NCBI GenBank assembly: GCA_002049455.2
Contig: KV918913.1
Location: 62,001-126,000, forward strand
Length of the DNA: 64,000 nt
Direction: 5' to 3'
Source of the DNA: Porphyra umbilicalis
Lineage: Eukaryota; Rhodophyta; Bangiophyceae; Bangiales; Bangiaceae
The position numbers were made by a program, and so were the translations under genes. Below, piece after piece: positions 1-11,116 of this stretch. Each line of letters starts with the position of its first letter. Positions within the stretch are counted from its first letter, which is position 1. The notes under the pieces are model-generated. The model was given only the letters and a program-made list of their open reading frames with translations, was not told the DNA's origin and ran no database searches.

Positions 1-6
1 GCGTGG

Positions 7-1554
7 GTGTCAGCCTACGGGCCACCGGACCGGATCCTATCGGACCAAGGGCCCCAGCTCATGTCGAACTTCTTCATCGCTGTGATGAAAATGCTTGGCA
101 TTGAAACGGTTCGCTCCACGACGTATCATCCCCAAACCAATGGGCAAGTTGAACGGTACAACCGTACCATGGCTACTCAGCTGCGACACTACGTCTCCGA
201 CGACCCATCACGATGGGATGAGCTACTTCCGGTTATCACCATGGCGTATAATAGCCAACCACATCGGTCGACGGGCATCGAACCATTTGAGCTCGTTATC
301 CCAAGGCGGATCCCCAACCTCACGGTTCGCAACTTGCCCCCGGGCACTCCTCTTGCCAATAAGAGAACGCTCACGGACGGGTCACCCCTAGCTCGCAAAC
401 GCGAGTTCATGGCCCGCCTGCGCAAGCAGACCCCCATCGTAGTCGAGGCCTTGCGTAAGACGCAACAGCGTTACAATCGTAACTGCGACCATCGGGTCGC
501 AACCCGCAATGCGGACGTCAAGATCGGCGACTACGTATAAACGGCCAACCACGATCGGCAAAACAAGCTGCAAAGCAAAGCCATCGGACCCTTCGTGGTC
601 ATTGACGCAGACGCGGACGCCTCCAAGTTTGTCATTGACATTGACGGCGAGGAAAAACGTGTCAGCAGGGACCATGTCACCCCAGCTCCTCGTCCAACGA
701 CGACGGACACGGTTCCACACCCCCTGCTAGAAGGTCTAGACCAATGCAAGTCACCCCCGGCAACTGCCGATGAGTATGTGATCGACAAACTCCTAGGCTT
801 ACGCCAGACGGGTGACAGCTATAGCGCTAAGGTGCGCTGGTTCGACTACGGGTCGAAGGACGACACCTGGGAACCCCTGGAGAACCTCCCCCGCAACCTG
901 GTGGTGCGCTTCCTTCGACAGAAGAAGAAGCATGTACCGGGGTACGAGTGGCAAACGCCAACGCGAAGAAGTCACCGACAGGCCGGGCTCACAACCGTGG
1001 CCAACATCGTCATGGACTCCACGTGGATACCCACTATTTAACATGTCCATGTTACCGGTGACGGAGTTATCCATGCCGACGTCTCGTGGACAGAGCCAAA
1101 TACAGCCGTCGCAATTAAGGAAGTAATTCCTGTCGCGTGGCTCAAGTCCACTCTGCCGTCCATGACGCGCAACTTTGCGTATGATCCCCAACTTGCCTTG
1201 CGGCAATTCCCTCGGCTGAACCGTGTTTACGGCCCGTACACATATGTGTGGCCGAAATCCGCGCAGACGACACTGATCGGGAGCGATCCCTCTGTACCAG
1301 TGCTGCCTAAAGGGTTTCTGTTACCTCCGGTACAACACTTGGACTCAGTCCTTCGACGCTTGGTGACAACCACAGAGGAAGCAACCGTGGTCATACCACA
1401 ATGGACCAACACCAGTTGGTACGCTACTGCCATACGCGCATGTTTCGAGTACGAAGTGCTTTCATCAGCAGACGCAAGGGATACAAATCCCACAACATGG
1501 GCCATGATGGCCTGCCACTTCCTTCATCGCTATGACGATCAACAGGAAAACTGA
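7..1554 (+). other. Chromovirus copy 1: integrase core, chromodomain and C-terminal extension
   Basis: The first part carries the second half of a retroviral-type integrase core, recognisable by the block YGPPDRILSDQGPQ and the block YHPQTNGQVERYNR. Near 770-950 follows a chromodomain with the pattern YVIDKLLGLR, VRWFDYGSKDDTWEP and a basic end, as in chromoviruses, where it directs insertion to marked chromatin. Beyond it, roughly 960-1554, is a further stretch ending in a segment with VIPQWTNTSWYATAIRACFE that is also present in copy 2 and is not a usual part of Ty3/gypsy pol. Fossil; broken. Confidence 0.9.
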
Positions 1555-1695
1555 AAAGTGGATACAAACATGTCAAACGACAAACAATCACAAGACGAAG
1601 AAACATCAACACCCTAAATGGCGTAAGCCCTCGACATTGGCAACCCCACCCCCCCGCCGAGGTCAACCAAGCAAGTCACTGAACAGTGAACCTCG

Positions 1696-3655
1696 CTACT
1701 CCTCCTCGTCACGACGACGCGAGTCCCGGCGGGATATCGCGGCTCGCGCCGACACTGGCCACCGACTCCTGTGAGACACGACGCGCACGCGTGTTGCGCG
1801 CCGAGTGCGGAGCCCCCGTCGACGGGCCCCCGCCCTCATGGGTCCGACGACAAAGGATGCTCTGCGCGTTGAAACGCGCCGGTGTAGCCTCCTCCTCTGG
1901 CTGGATAGCCTCGAGGTGCTGGGCGAATCGCCCGTAGTTGGCATCGCCGTCAACGGCGCGAGCCACGGCCTGTCCAATGATGGACAAAGCCGACTCGACA
2001 CCCCGTCCGTCCGCGCGCTCAACTGCGGTCCGCAGGCCCGCGATCTGCTCGACCCAGGCGTAAGCCACCGCCGACAAGGCTGCCTCACGGGGCGCGCGAG
2101 CGCGTACATCGCGCGCGTGCGCCGACCCGAACAAGGCAACCGCCGCGGAGGAAGACGCGCGAGTCGGCCCAGTGGCATCCACCGCCCGGGGCGGAGACGG
2201 CGAGCGATCGCGCCGCGGCGAACGCGGGCGGTAGCGGCCCTCTCGGGCGTCGCCAACGGCGTGAGCCCAGGTCCGACGACCACGACGCCACATTCCGGGA
2301 TGGCTCGAAGTGATTCGAGGCATCGAGAGTGGCGCGTTCGGGTCCAACGCCCAGTCGAAATCGACACAAGGGTGGCGATGGCAAAAGCCGTACTCCTTGG
2401 TCGGTTCGACCGTGACGCGCACCTGACGGGCTTCCCCGGAGTCGCAGTCGCGCCAGACAATGTCCTTAAGGACCTCCCGTCAGGGAAACTCCGTCACGGC
2501 CTGACGCATCTTTCCGTACAGGACGTACTTGGCTTCGCCGTCGGGCGCGTCCTTCAACTTGGACGTATCCAACGCGTCGAAATGACGAAGCGTCCTATCT
2601 TCCAAGTGGACGAAGAGTTTATCCTCCTACAGGGTGTGAACCCACGAAGCAACTAAGTTGCAGTAGTACTCGGAGTACACCTCCTGCCAGACTGAGCTGT
2701 AGGCATTGCGCAACGCGTCCGCCAGGTACGACACCACTACGGGGGTCGCCACCCGCAACCCCGTGTGAGTCTCCCATGCCGGGATAGGCGGAAGCCAACG
2801 GGACAAGTCGACCGTCCGTGGCGCACAGAGAAATCCAGCCGCCCACGCGGTGGGCATCAACTCGCGACCGCGAAAGAAGCGCGTGTCGGCGGCCCGACGG
2901 TGGTCGGATGGGAACATCGGCAACCGGAAGGTGTTCGGCAACCCGGTGACACGCGGACTGCGATCGTCCTTGACGTTGTCGTTCCCCTCGTGCTTCACCA
3001 CGACGAGCTGCTCGAGGTACGGCTCCAGGCCGGAGTCGTGTCCGAACGGGACCGAAAGGTCCTCGGCGAGAGCCCGCTTGAGGAAGACGGCCTTCGGCCA
3101 GTTGCGCAACAAGCGGCAAGACGAGTTGGCCGCCGCCTCGATTGTCTCTGTACCCTTCACAGGGAACAGAAGCGCATTGGCGTACACCAAGCTGTGGAAC
3201 GGGTGCAAGGGCACTTAGTAGCGCACGACCTCGTTGCAAAACGACATCACCTCGTACACACGACGCTGGGGGCCCTGGTTCCCAAAGTACAGTTACCCAT
3301 GGACCTCGGCCACACGGTCGCCCGCGTGGTCCGGCAACCCGGCTTGCGCCACCACGTCAACGAATTCGGGCAACGCCTCGTAATGCGCGTAGACACGACG
3401 CGTGTGCGCACGAGCGCGGTTGCGCACGCACATGTCAAACAGACGGTTGTCGGTGACCCGCGGGACCCCAGCAACCACCTCCACAGGTTCCGCGTGTGCG
3501 TAGTACGAGCCGCGAGGCCGAAACTGGCGCAAGACTTCCGGGTCCGTGGAACAATCCCCTTCTGGCTGGCCCCCCGCGGCGGCATGCGCCCCGTCGATGA
3601 CTACCCCGCCATCGGCAACGCCGACGTCCACCGCCATCGCGGCCGAGTCCGCCAT
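1696..3655 (-). other. Chromovirus copy 1: antisense ORF block
   Basis: Between pol and the 3' LTR the minus strand carries open frames whose products match, segment by segment, the antisense ORFs of copy 2 (40620-41348 and 41406-42581). One shared segment reads ATPVVVSYLADALRN here and ATPVVVSYVADALRN in copy 2; another is VWQEVYSEYYCNLVA in both. No known domain is recognised. Conservation of the antisense reading in two separate insertions argues for a real accessory gene. Fossil; broken. Confidence 0.7.
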
Positions 3656-4536
3656 ATCGTTGGCCGTTTGGGGGTCTTTCCGCGCTTGCCGCCCTTGCCG
3701 CCGTCGCCGCCGGGCTTGCCGCGCTTGCCGCCGTCACCGCCGTGCGCGCCGCCCCCCCCCACCCAGCGCAAACCCACACTAACCGGGTCCGCAACCTCGC
3801 GGTTTTCCACCTCGCGGTGGCGCACCCCTACTCAACCTTGCCGTTAGGCCGCGACCTGTGCGTGAGCACGAAGACACGGGATGGCCCCGTGCCGCCACAA
3901 CGCGGACCCGCACCCCGGCTTTCGCCTCGTCGCCAAGGTAGTCAACACCCCGACGAAGTCGGCGCCTGCCGGCAACGACGATGACCACCCAGCAAGTGCT
4001 GCACCGCGCGCACGACTCGGTGGTAACCGGTCTTGAGGTGCGAACCCCACCCCCACTCTCGATAACACGGACCCGCGTCCCGGACTTCGCCGTGTCGTCG
4101 GGGTAGTCAAAACCCCGACGAAGGAGGCGCCACTCGGCGCCGACGACGGTCGCCCCAACACGTGTTGCACGACGCACCTGCACATCAACGGGTCTTAACC
4201 CCGACGCTAGTCCCCCGTAAACCGGCCGTCTGGCCCCCACGCCCACGCCCACGCCGACGCCGACCCGCCTGCGCGGGCGCGCGTACGCGCAAGCGCCGAT
4301 CGGACCCGCAGCAACAGCTGCCCGCCACCCACGCCCACGCGTGCGTGGCCGGACGGTCGCGACCGAAGACGGCGAACCGCCACCTCCCCCCAATCGGGAC
4401 TGGGCGGCGCGCCCCCCACGGCTCCCGCCGCCTGGGCGGTTGCGCCCGCGCGGGTCCGTAAGAGGCCGCAATCGCCCAATCGGGTTTCACCATCCTCGGA
4501 TCTCACCGGGACGGTTCGAATCTCGCGTTGGAGGTA

Positions 4537-4931
4537 TGTAGCATATCTCAGCTTCCAATTGGCAATTGTCCACGAGTAGCCCCCTTCACTGGCCGAATCC
4601 ACGGATTTGTGTGACTCGGCTTGTGGCACGCTCTTTGGGGGGTTACTTCCGCATTGTTTATTTTTTATTGTTTGTTTGCTTGCCTGTCTTATCTGTCTGC
4701 CGGCACTCATTACGATCGCTTGTGATCGGACGGTCGATCGACCGGTGCCCTCGTTTGTATTAAATCACCGTGGGTCCGGGGTCGCCGTCGTGGGCGCCAC
4801 CCGGCTCCCCATCGGATGCCCTTCAACAAAAGGTCTTCTTCCTCGCCGCGAAGGCGATAGAACTCGCTTTATTGCGTGGCTACGGTCGGTCTCAGTACAC
4901 TGGTAATTGACCTAACGTTATGAATACCACA
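4537..4931 (+). repeat. 3' LTR of chromovirus copy 1
   Basis: 395-bp LTR beginning TGTAGCATAT and ending ATACCACA. It aligns along its whole length with both LTRs of copy 2 (33791-34178 and 43443-43830), including the shared 3' segment GGCTACGGTCGGTCTCAGTA. The bases just before it, GTTGGAGGTA, also precede the 3' LTR of copy 2 and are the likely plus-strand primer region. Confidence 0.92.
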
Positions 4932-7900
4932 GGGATGGTGAGCGGGACGTCGGACCCAGGAGCGGCAGCGCCAACGGTGGAATAGTGGACTGGCACTGGT
5001 GGGCACGCCTGTCACGGTGAGCGCCGTTGCAGAACGCGGGTGAGGTGAGCGAGACACTTGCTTCCATAAACAGTCTTTCTCTAAGCCCAGGCACCCCTGG
5101 CCGACAGGCTCCGAATGGCCTGTGATGCGGTCCCGTCGCGTGCCCTAGTCGCCTGTGGTCACGTTTGAAAATCGCAACGGCGCTCGAGGCCCGTCCAATC
5201 ACTGCATTTCCAGCAGTAAAGCAAAGCTCGGCAGTGTCAGGCAGGCCCCCATGTGGGGAGGAATGTCAGCGACGGGTCACGTGCCACGCTCTGAGTGGCA
5301 AACGGAGGGACTGTCGGACACTTCTGTGTGATGTCGTGCTGTAGTGCCATGCCCGCAGCAGAGCCGTGGAATAGGTGGTCCGAAAGCGGCCAACAGGGGC
5401 GCGCCGAGAAGTTTTCCGTGCCGTGCCCGCGTCAGAATCGGGGCGCGGGTGAGGCGAAAGAGGCCGATAGGGGCCTGCCCAGAATTTCTTCCAGACCTCT
5501 TCTGTGCTGCTTTTTGGCCACGCACACTGCAGTGTTGGCCCCACGAGCAACGTACACGGGGCCGGTGCGGAATCAATTTGGCCCACGCGAGAACGCCAAC
5601 GGATCATCCGCCACGCGTGATTTTCCCTGTGGCCCCACCTATGTCGTCGCCGGGGTGGGTGGGGATCAGCTGAGTGCTGCCCATAGGGGACCGCCGACGG
5701 ATTTTCCGCGGGTCGCTCCTTCCTTTTAGGCCCAGCCCCCGGCGGGGCCGCGGCGAAGGTCTGTTGCAAGCTACGCACGAGGGTCTGGCTGCGTGTCCTC
5801 CCGTACTCGTGTCCCCCTCTTGGGCCCGGCCCGTGCCGTGCTCAGCGCAGGGGTAGCAGTGGCCGAATGCGGCCCAAACGACGCCCCCGAGGTAAAATCC
5901 GCGGCTCGTGCCCTGCTGTCTGTAAGCCCCCGCAAAGCAGCCGACCTATGACCTGGCGAGCACCGCCTGGTGCATGGTCAAGAGCGGCCCGCAGGCCCAG
6001 AGTCCTCGCCTCGTTCGATGCCGCCTGGATCATCTCGCAACGTAGACCGGTTCAGAAGCGCCCGAGTGGCGTCACTCTAAAATCTGGCACGGTGAGATCA
6101 AGTAGAACGGGGCTGAGACACGTGATGATCGCAAATTGGGCCCGAAGCGCCGGACGACCGCCTTCTGAAGTGGCTATTTGGGCACAGGTAGCCCTGTGAT
6201 CTGACGATATCTGGCTCAAATCCAACGACGATCGCGATTGCGATTGTCGTTATTTGTCTGAGATCGCAGGCCCACACCTGGCAGCGTGAGCTCCCTCCTG
6301 AGTGGCGCCCGAGGCCGGTAAATGTGAAACGCCAGAGCCAGAAATGCGGCTAGTGATTTCCACATATTTTAGCTTCGGTTTGCCAATGTAGCCCCTGTTT
6401 GTTGACAAGTACGAAGCATATATATATGGCAGTTCGGAACAGGGTGGGAACGTGCCGGATGCCCTATGATATCCACACACGTTGTTCACGTGGCAGCCTG
6501 GAATGAGTTCGGGTTCGGAGTCGATGTGGCGTCGGTGGCTCTGCTCTCGCCCAGCAGATGCATCCAGTGCTGCCGAAGGCGCTACACCGTGCTTTGTGAA
6601 AGATTCTCGGGAAAAAAATGGCGTTGTCAGGAATAGGATAATGAGCTCTTCACAGGATAGTTGCCAATACATGGTGTATCCAACCAAAACTCGCTCCCAA
6701 ACAGGCCACCAATCTGGCTTCGCTTGATTAGAGAATCGTTCCTGAATAGTGCAGCGAGCGGCTCACAGGTCCTTCTTGGGCCCGTTCACGCTCGCTCTGG
6801 AACTGTTCTCAGAATTGCTGCTTCGAACGATGCTGAGAATCATTATGAGTCGTGTTTCCAAAATTTCCAGGGCCTTTCCCAGGAATGACCTCTTGTCGGG
6901 GTTCTTGACTCTCCAAGGAAATCCTCAAGCTCGACCGGCAGGTGCTCACAGGGATGGCAACGGCAGTGATCGTACGGCAGCATCAGCTGCTTTACACAGT
7001 GAGGAGGCCGGGGAGCCTGTCACATATTGCCTGACGTGGCCCAAGTCTGGCTTAAAGGCTCACTGGAAAGGACGATACCGAGTCTACAGATGCAGCCAGT
7101 CGTACGCCGTACCCGAGTGCTCGGCAGAGTCCACTCCTCTGCACACAAGCAGCCATCTTAAGAGCCCCTATATCGAGATCGAAGAACAGCACTTCGTGAA
7201 AGCGTGACCCAGGAGTTCGTCACCCCCTCGAGTCCAGACGCACCCATGTCTCGGCGGGTACTGGCAGGAGGCTCGTGCCGACGACTTTCCGAGGCAGTTT
7301 CTCTTACTTGGCAAAGTCCAACAACTGGCATCTTCATCAATTTGGGATCATAAACTTAATCTCGTGATACAAGAGGAAGCTATGCTTCCTCGCAGCAGTC
7401 ACGCGCGTAGCACAGCGGGCCACTCAGCGGCTTCAGAATCTCAGCAACTGTACACGTCCCGTCCGAGACAATCGAAGATCGAGACCGTGCACAGCCTGCT
7501 CCCCTGCGCAGCCTGGCTCCCTTCATGCAAGCGACTGTGCGCACAACGTCTCTACCACAAGGTGAGGAACCCGGCGCGGAAAGCGCGGCATCAGTTCAAG
7601 ATGTGGAAGAATTGGCGAGATTTTCTATCTTTTTCGCCTGGGACACCTCTGGGACAGGTCCCAGGACAGTTCCCAGGACTGTTCCCAGATTGATTCTCAG
7701 AGCGGCCCCGGAAATTGTTCAGTAGTTGTCCACATCGCAATTAATCCAGCCGGACGTGCCACATTGGGGTCGAAACTTTCTTTTCACTTTCCTGTGCGCT
7801 CGTCAAACACAGAATCATCTGTTTCCGAGGTTCATTGCCAGGGACTACACATTGCTCTTGGCGGATTAACCTTTGGTTGATTCTCTTGTGCCCACTGGAT

Positions 7901-8548
7901 AGTTTATAAAACGAAATTTGGGCTCGACCTCTGTTCGATACACGGAGGACTACGATAGAAATCGACGCTCTTGGCGTTAAAGGATTGTTCTAGGAACGTC
8001 GCAACAAGGCATGGTGTTGTTGCTTGCCCACCAGAAAGAGCGGCTCCCGGCAGGCCCTTCCGCCTCTACCAAGGGCGGGTTCAGACGCGGCCGTGCACAC
8101 AGGCCTTTGTTGTGTGGGGCTTGCTCTACTTGCGGGTGATACCAGTGGCGTGGCTGTAGGTGAGTTGCGTGCGGGACACACGCAGTTTCGCGGTGTGCCA
8201 AGTGGCTTGAATTGCCGGAGATTATCTGATTTTGCGTAGTGCCGTGCGTTGTGCCGTGTGTTTGTGGCACGCTTCTTGTGCGTCGCTATCGATTCCGACG
8301 CCGGCACTGGTCCTCTTCTTGGTTCCTTCCGTCTAACACTCCTCCGCTGTGGCGGCCTCTGGCCATGTGCTTGTTCTGCATGATTGACTGCATGACGTCT
8401 GGGTTTCTGGCTGTAACATCCTGCGGCGTCGCGGGCGTACAGTGATGCAGGGACTGGGTGAGGGGGGGAGTGGAGGACAGGGTGGGGGAGTTTGTGCTCG
8501 GGGAAAGGGGTGACGCCGGGAGGCAGAAGACGCGTTGGGAGATTGGGG
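4932..8548. other. Intergenic, no gene recognised
   Basis: No open frame in this 3.6 kb looks like a known protein, and base composition is mixed, with patches near 50% GC. About 5380-5510 holds a short degenerate direct duplication (a GAAAGCGGCCAACAGGGGC-like block followed by GAAAGAGGCCGATAGGGGC). About 7640-7700 holds clustered TCCCAGGAC/GGGACAGG palindromic motifs. A short dyad with arms AACGAC/GTCGTT lies near 6220-6250. I see no element ends with matching duplications. Confidence 0.5.
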
Positions 8549-8678
8549 TGGCGAGGTGCGAGGAACGTGGCGAAGTGCGAGGGACGTGGCGAGGTGCGAG
8601 GGACGTGGCGAGGTGCGAGGGACGTGGCGAGGTGCGAGGGACGTGGCGAGGTACGTGGGACGTGGCGAGGTGCGGCAG
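8549..8678 (+). repeat. 19-bp tandem repeat
   Basis: About six and a half copies of a 19-bp unit, GAGGTGCGAGGGACGTGGC, with a few substitutions at the two ends. The unit has no stop codon in several frames, so long repetitive ORFs on both strands are by-products of the array and not evidence of a gene. Confidence 0.9.
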
Positions 8679-11116
8679 TAACGATGAAAATGACACGCTT
8701 TCAAGCGCATGGCAGCCATGTGTACAGTGCATACATCTCTTCAAGGAGCACCGCCGCTTCCCAGAAGTGTTTAGCCATGATGCTTCTAGCGTGTGGTGCG
8801 ACGATCTCCGGGCGTAATAGTTTTTCTCAGATCTTGAAGGATCGGTGACAGACATTTCACTTCATCCAGGCCAACTACGAGAACTGGCTGTAGAGATTCC
8901 GATTTCCAGCGCTGTGTGATCGTTTCGCGGCCATCCAGTCAGCGGGCTTCGATGCGAATGCTAACCGAGACAGCATGCAAAGTAGTCCCGCCCTGACACC
9001 AACCTGATCATGAAAGCAGCCTGTTACTCTTCCCTGGCCTTTAGGACAGGGTGCTCTCAAAGTGTAGTGATGCACACATATATCTTACTCAGATCACGGG
9101 ACTTGCTCTCCGTTTCAGAGATGGCAGGCTGCATTCGTGTCCTCAGGGATCTGAGGGCGTGTCGACGTTGGAAGGGTCGCGATGACGCTAAAAGCGAATA
9201 GAGTTACGTGGCTGAGAAGGACTGTCCTGCCACAAGGGTCACAGGGCCCGGACGGTGCCTGCCTTCCTACCACCCCCCACCGCCCCGAGTTGGGCGCGGC
9301 GACCGCGCGCAGCGACTACCGGGGTTGAACGCGCCCGCGATGACCCGTGGGTGATCGTGCCTGAGCGCCGACTTCTGTTGCGGCGGCCCGTCGGCCTGCC
9401 ATCTACCGGCGCGGTTAGAGGTGCGCTGCGCGGCGGAGTGAAGGCCCCTCCCGTCGGCGTCGCGCGACGCCGGCGAGCCGGCGCCGCTGCGGTGCCGGCG
9501 GCGGCACCCTTTTCCCCGCCCCACGTCTCCCCCGCCACGGCAACATGGCTGTACGTGCCCCCGTGCGCGCTCGCGGATATGGAGTCGGCCGGCGTGCCCG
9601 GTGTCGATGCGTCGCCAAGCGCGCCACCGCCCTGAAGGCCAGGGTATTGCACGCACGTGCCTGGAATAGTAACAGTGTATCCGTCTCACCAGTTCTTGAC
9701 ACTTGTACCAGTTCTTAGCAAATCGGGCATGTGTGGGAAATCCACAGTGTTTACATAAGAAATCGGGTTCCTGGGGATGCTCCGGAACCGCCTACGGCGC
9801 AGTTCACTCTTTTCTATAAAATAAACAAAGCATATCAGGGCGGTCTGAGTCACACCACTGGACCCTTGAACTTATCAGCTCTCCAACGATGCCTTGTGCG
9901 CCTCAAACGGAGCACTCCTGGACGAGAACAGCGTGCTTCCCTGGAAAAGAGCAGGAAAAAGTACATGGCCGGATCGGTGCAATTTCGCGTCCACAGAGCC
10001 CTTCCAGTGATTTCCGAGCGGAGCGTCCTGCTCCCGCCAACGTTCGCCGCAGCGATCCGGATGTCGTGTCACTCCGACGCACCCCGGAGCCCCGTAGTGG
10101 CTGTATGGGCCGATTTCTCGGCCAAGGTCGACGAAGAGGTGTGGTCAGCACATGAGAGAGACTCTGAAGCCCAAGTTTCGTGGTCGCATTGTACTGTGCG
10201 AGTTTTTTAGGGCTACCCGTCGCCCCCCCCATCCCCCGCCCTTCATGTCACCACAGCACAACCCTGTCCCAGTTCCCTGCGTACCAGCACAGGCTTACTC
10301 ATCATTTTATCGTCCATCTGATAGCCCCTGAGCCCCCCTAACCCACGTCCTCCCTTCCCATCCGCCCCCCTTCCTCCCCCACCCGTGCGCCCCCCGTCCC
10401 CACGTCTGTCCTTGGCCTGCAGCCTTCCCCCCCGCCTCCCCCCCTCCCTCCCCCCTGCTCTATCCTCGACCCCCGCCCAAAGTCTTGTTTTAGCAACCCT
10501 CTGTGTCTCATGACCCTAGAGGTTCCTCAACAACTCATGTGCCCCTCGTCTGCGAAGCGTCTAGAGCTACACGCGCTCCCTTCGCTGTCCACACAGCTCC
10601 TTCGTGTGGTGGAAGTCGTCACAAGGATGGGAACTCGGGGCTCCAGATGATCAAATACTCCGTTCATTCTAAGTTTTTCTGACTGTAATGTGCGATTCCA
10701 AGCCGTTCTCATATGAGAAATCATTGTGTCAAGAACTGGTACAGACATTTTCTTGGGTGCATTTTCCAGCAGGAGAACGGGAGCGCTCCAGCGGAAACGG
10801 AAAAGACCTCCGACCCCGCGAGACTCTCCTGAGGCGAGCCATATTTTTATTTTCCGGTGGGGATGAGATGAAGCATTCATCAGAGGCCAGTTGCTAAGAA
10901 TTGGGGTCGGACGGATAGTATATTACGCACTCGAGACGCTCCTTGCGTGGAGTTCCACTGGCAGTCGTCACGTCACGGCGCCGCAGGCCGCTTGGACGGC
11001 AGTGCTCGTCTCAACGCCAAGCCTGTTCTCTCCCCACTCCTCCCCCACCCCATCCCCTCCCTCTCTTTACTCTCTTCTCATCGCGAGCTCACTGGGTCCT
11101 CATCGCGGCGGCGACG
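8679..11116. other. Intergenic and upstream region of the glycosyltransferase gene
   Basis: No recognisable gene. A GC-rich island at about 9240-9650 is open in several frames but reads as Ala/Arg/Pro-rich low-complexity peptide. A pyrimidine-rich stretch lies at about 10220-10470. Just upstream of the GT31 gene is a TATA-like AGTATATTA at about 10916-10924 and a C/T-rich leader at about 11030-11095 before the ATG at 11117. Both are consistent with a promoter and 5' UTR but not proven. Confidence 0.45.

Larger units (their letters stand above)
1..4931 (+). mobile_element. Ty3/gypsy chromovirus, copy 1 (3' portion)
   Basis: The left part of this LTR retrotransposon lies outside the window. 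Visible in order: integrase core, chromodomain with a conserved C-terminal extension, an antisense ORF block, and a 3' LTR. The same order and clearly related sequence occur in copy 2 at 33791-43830, which fixes family and orientation. The element is broken, with several breaks in the visible part, and is treated as a fossil. Its LTR is 395 bp against 388 bp in copy 2. The 5' LTR and target duplication cannot be seen, so its age cannot be estimated here. Confidence 0.93.

Noticed and set aside
8286-8855. ORFs with HVPRTSPRPSHLATS repeats
   Set aside because: They follow a 19-bp tandem array that lacks stops in all frames.
10943-11116. 58-residue upstream extension of the GT31 frame
   Set aside because: It has no ATG and runs through a C/T-rich leader; the ATG at 11117 gives the normal type II membrane layout.
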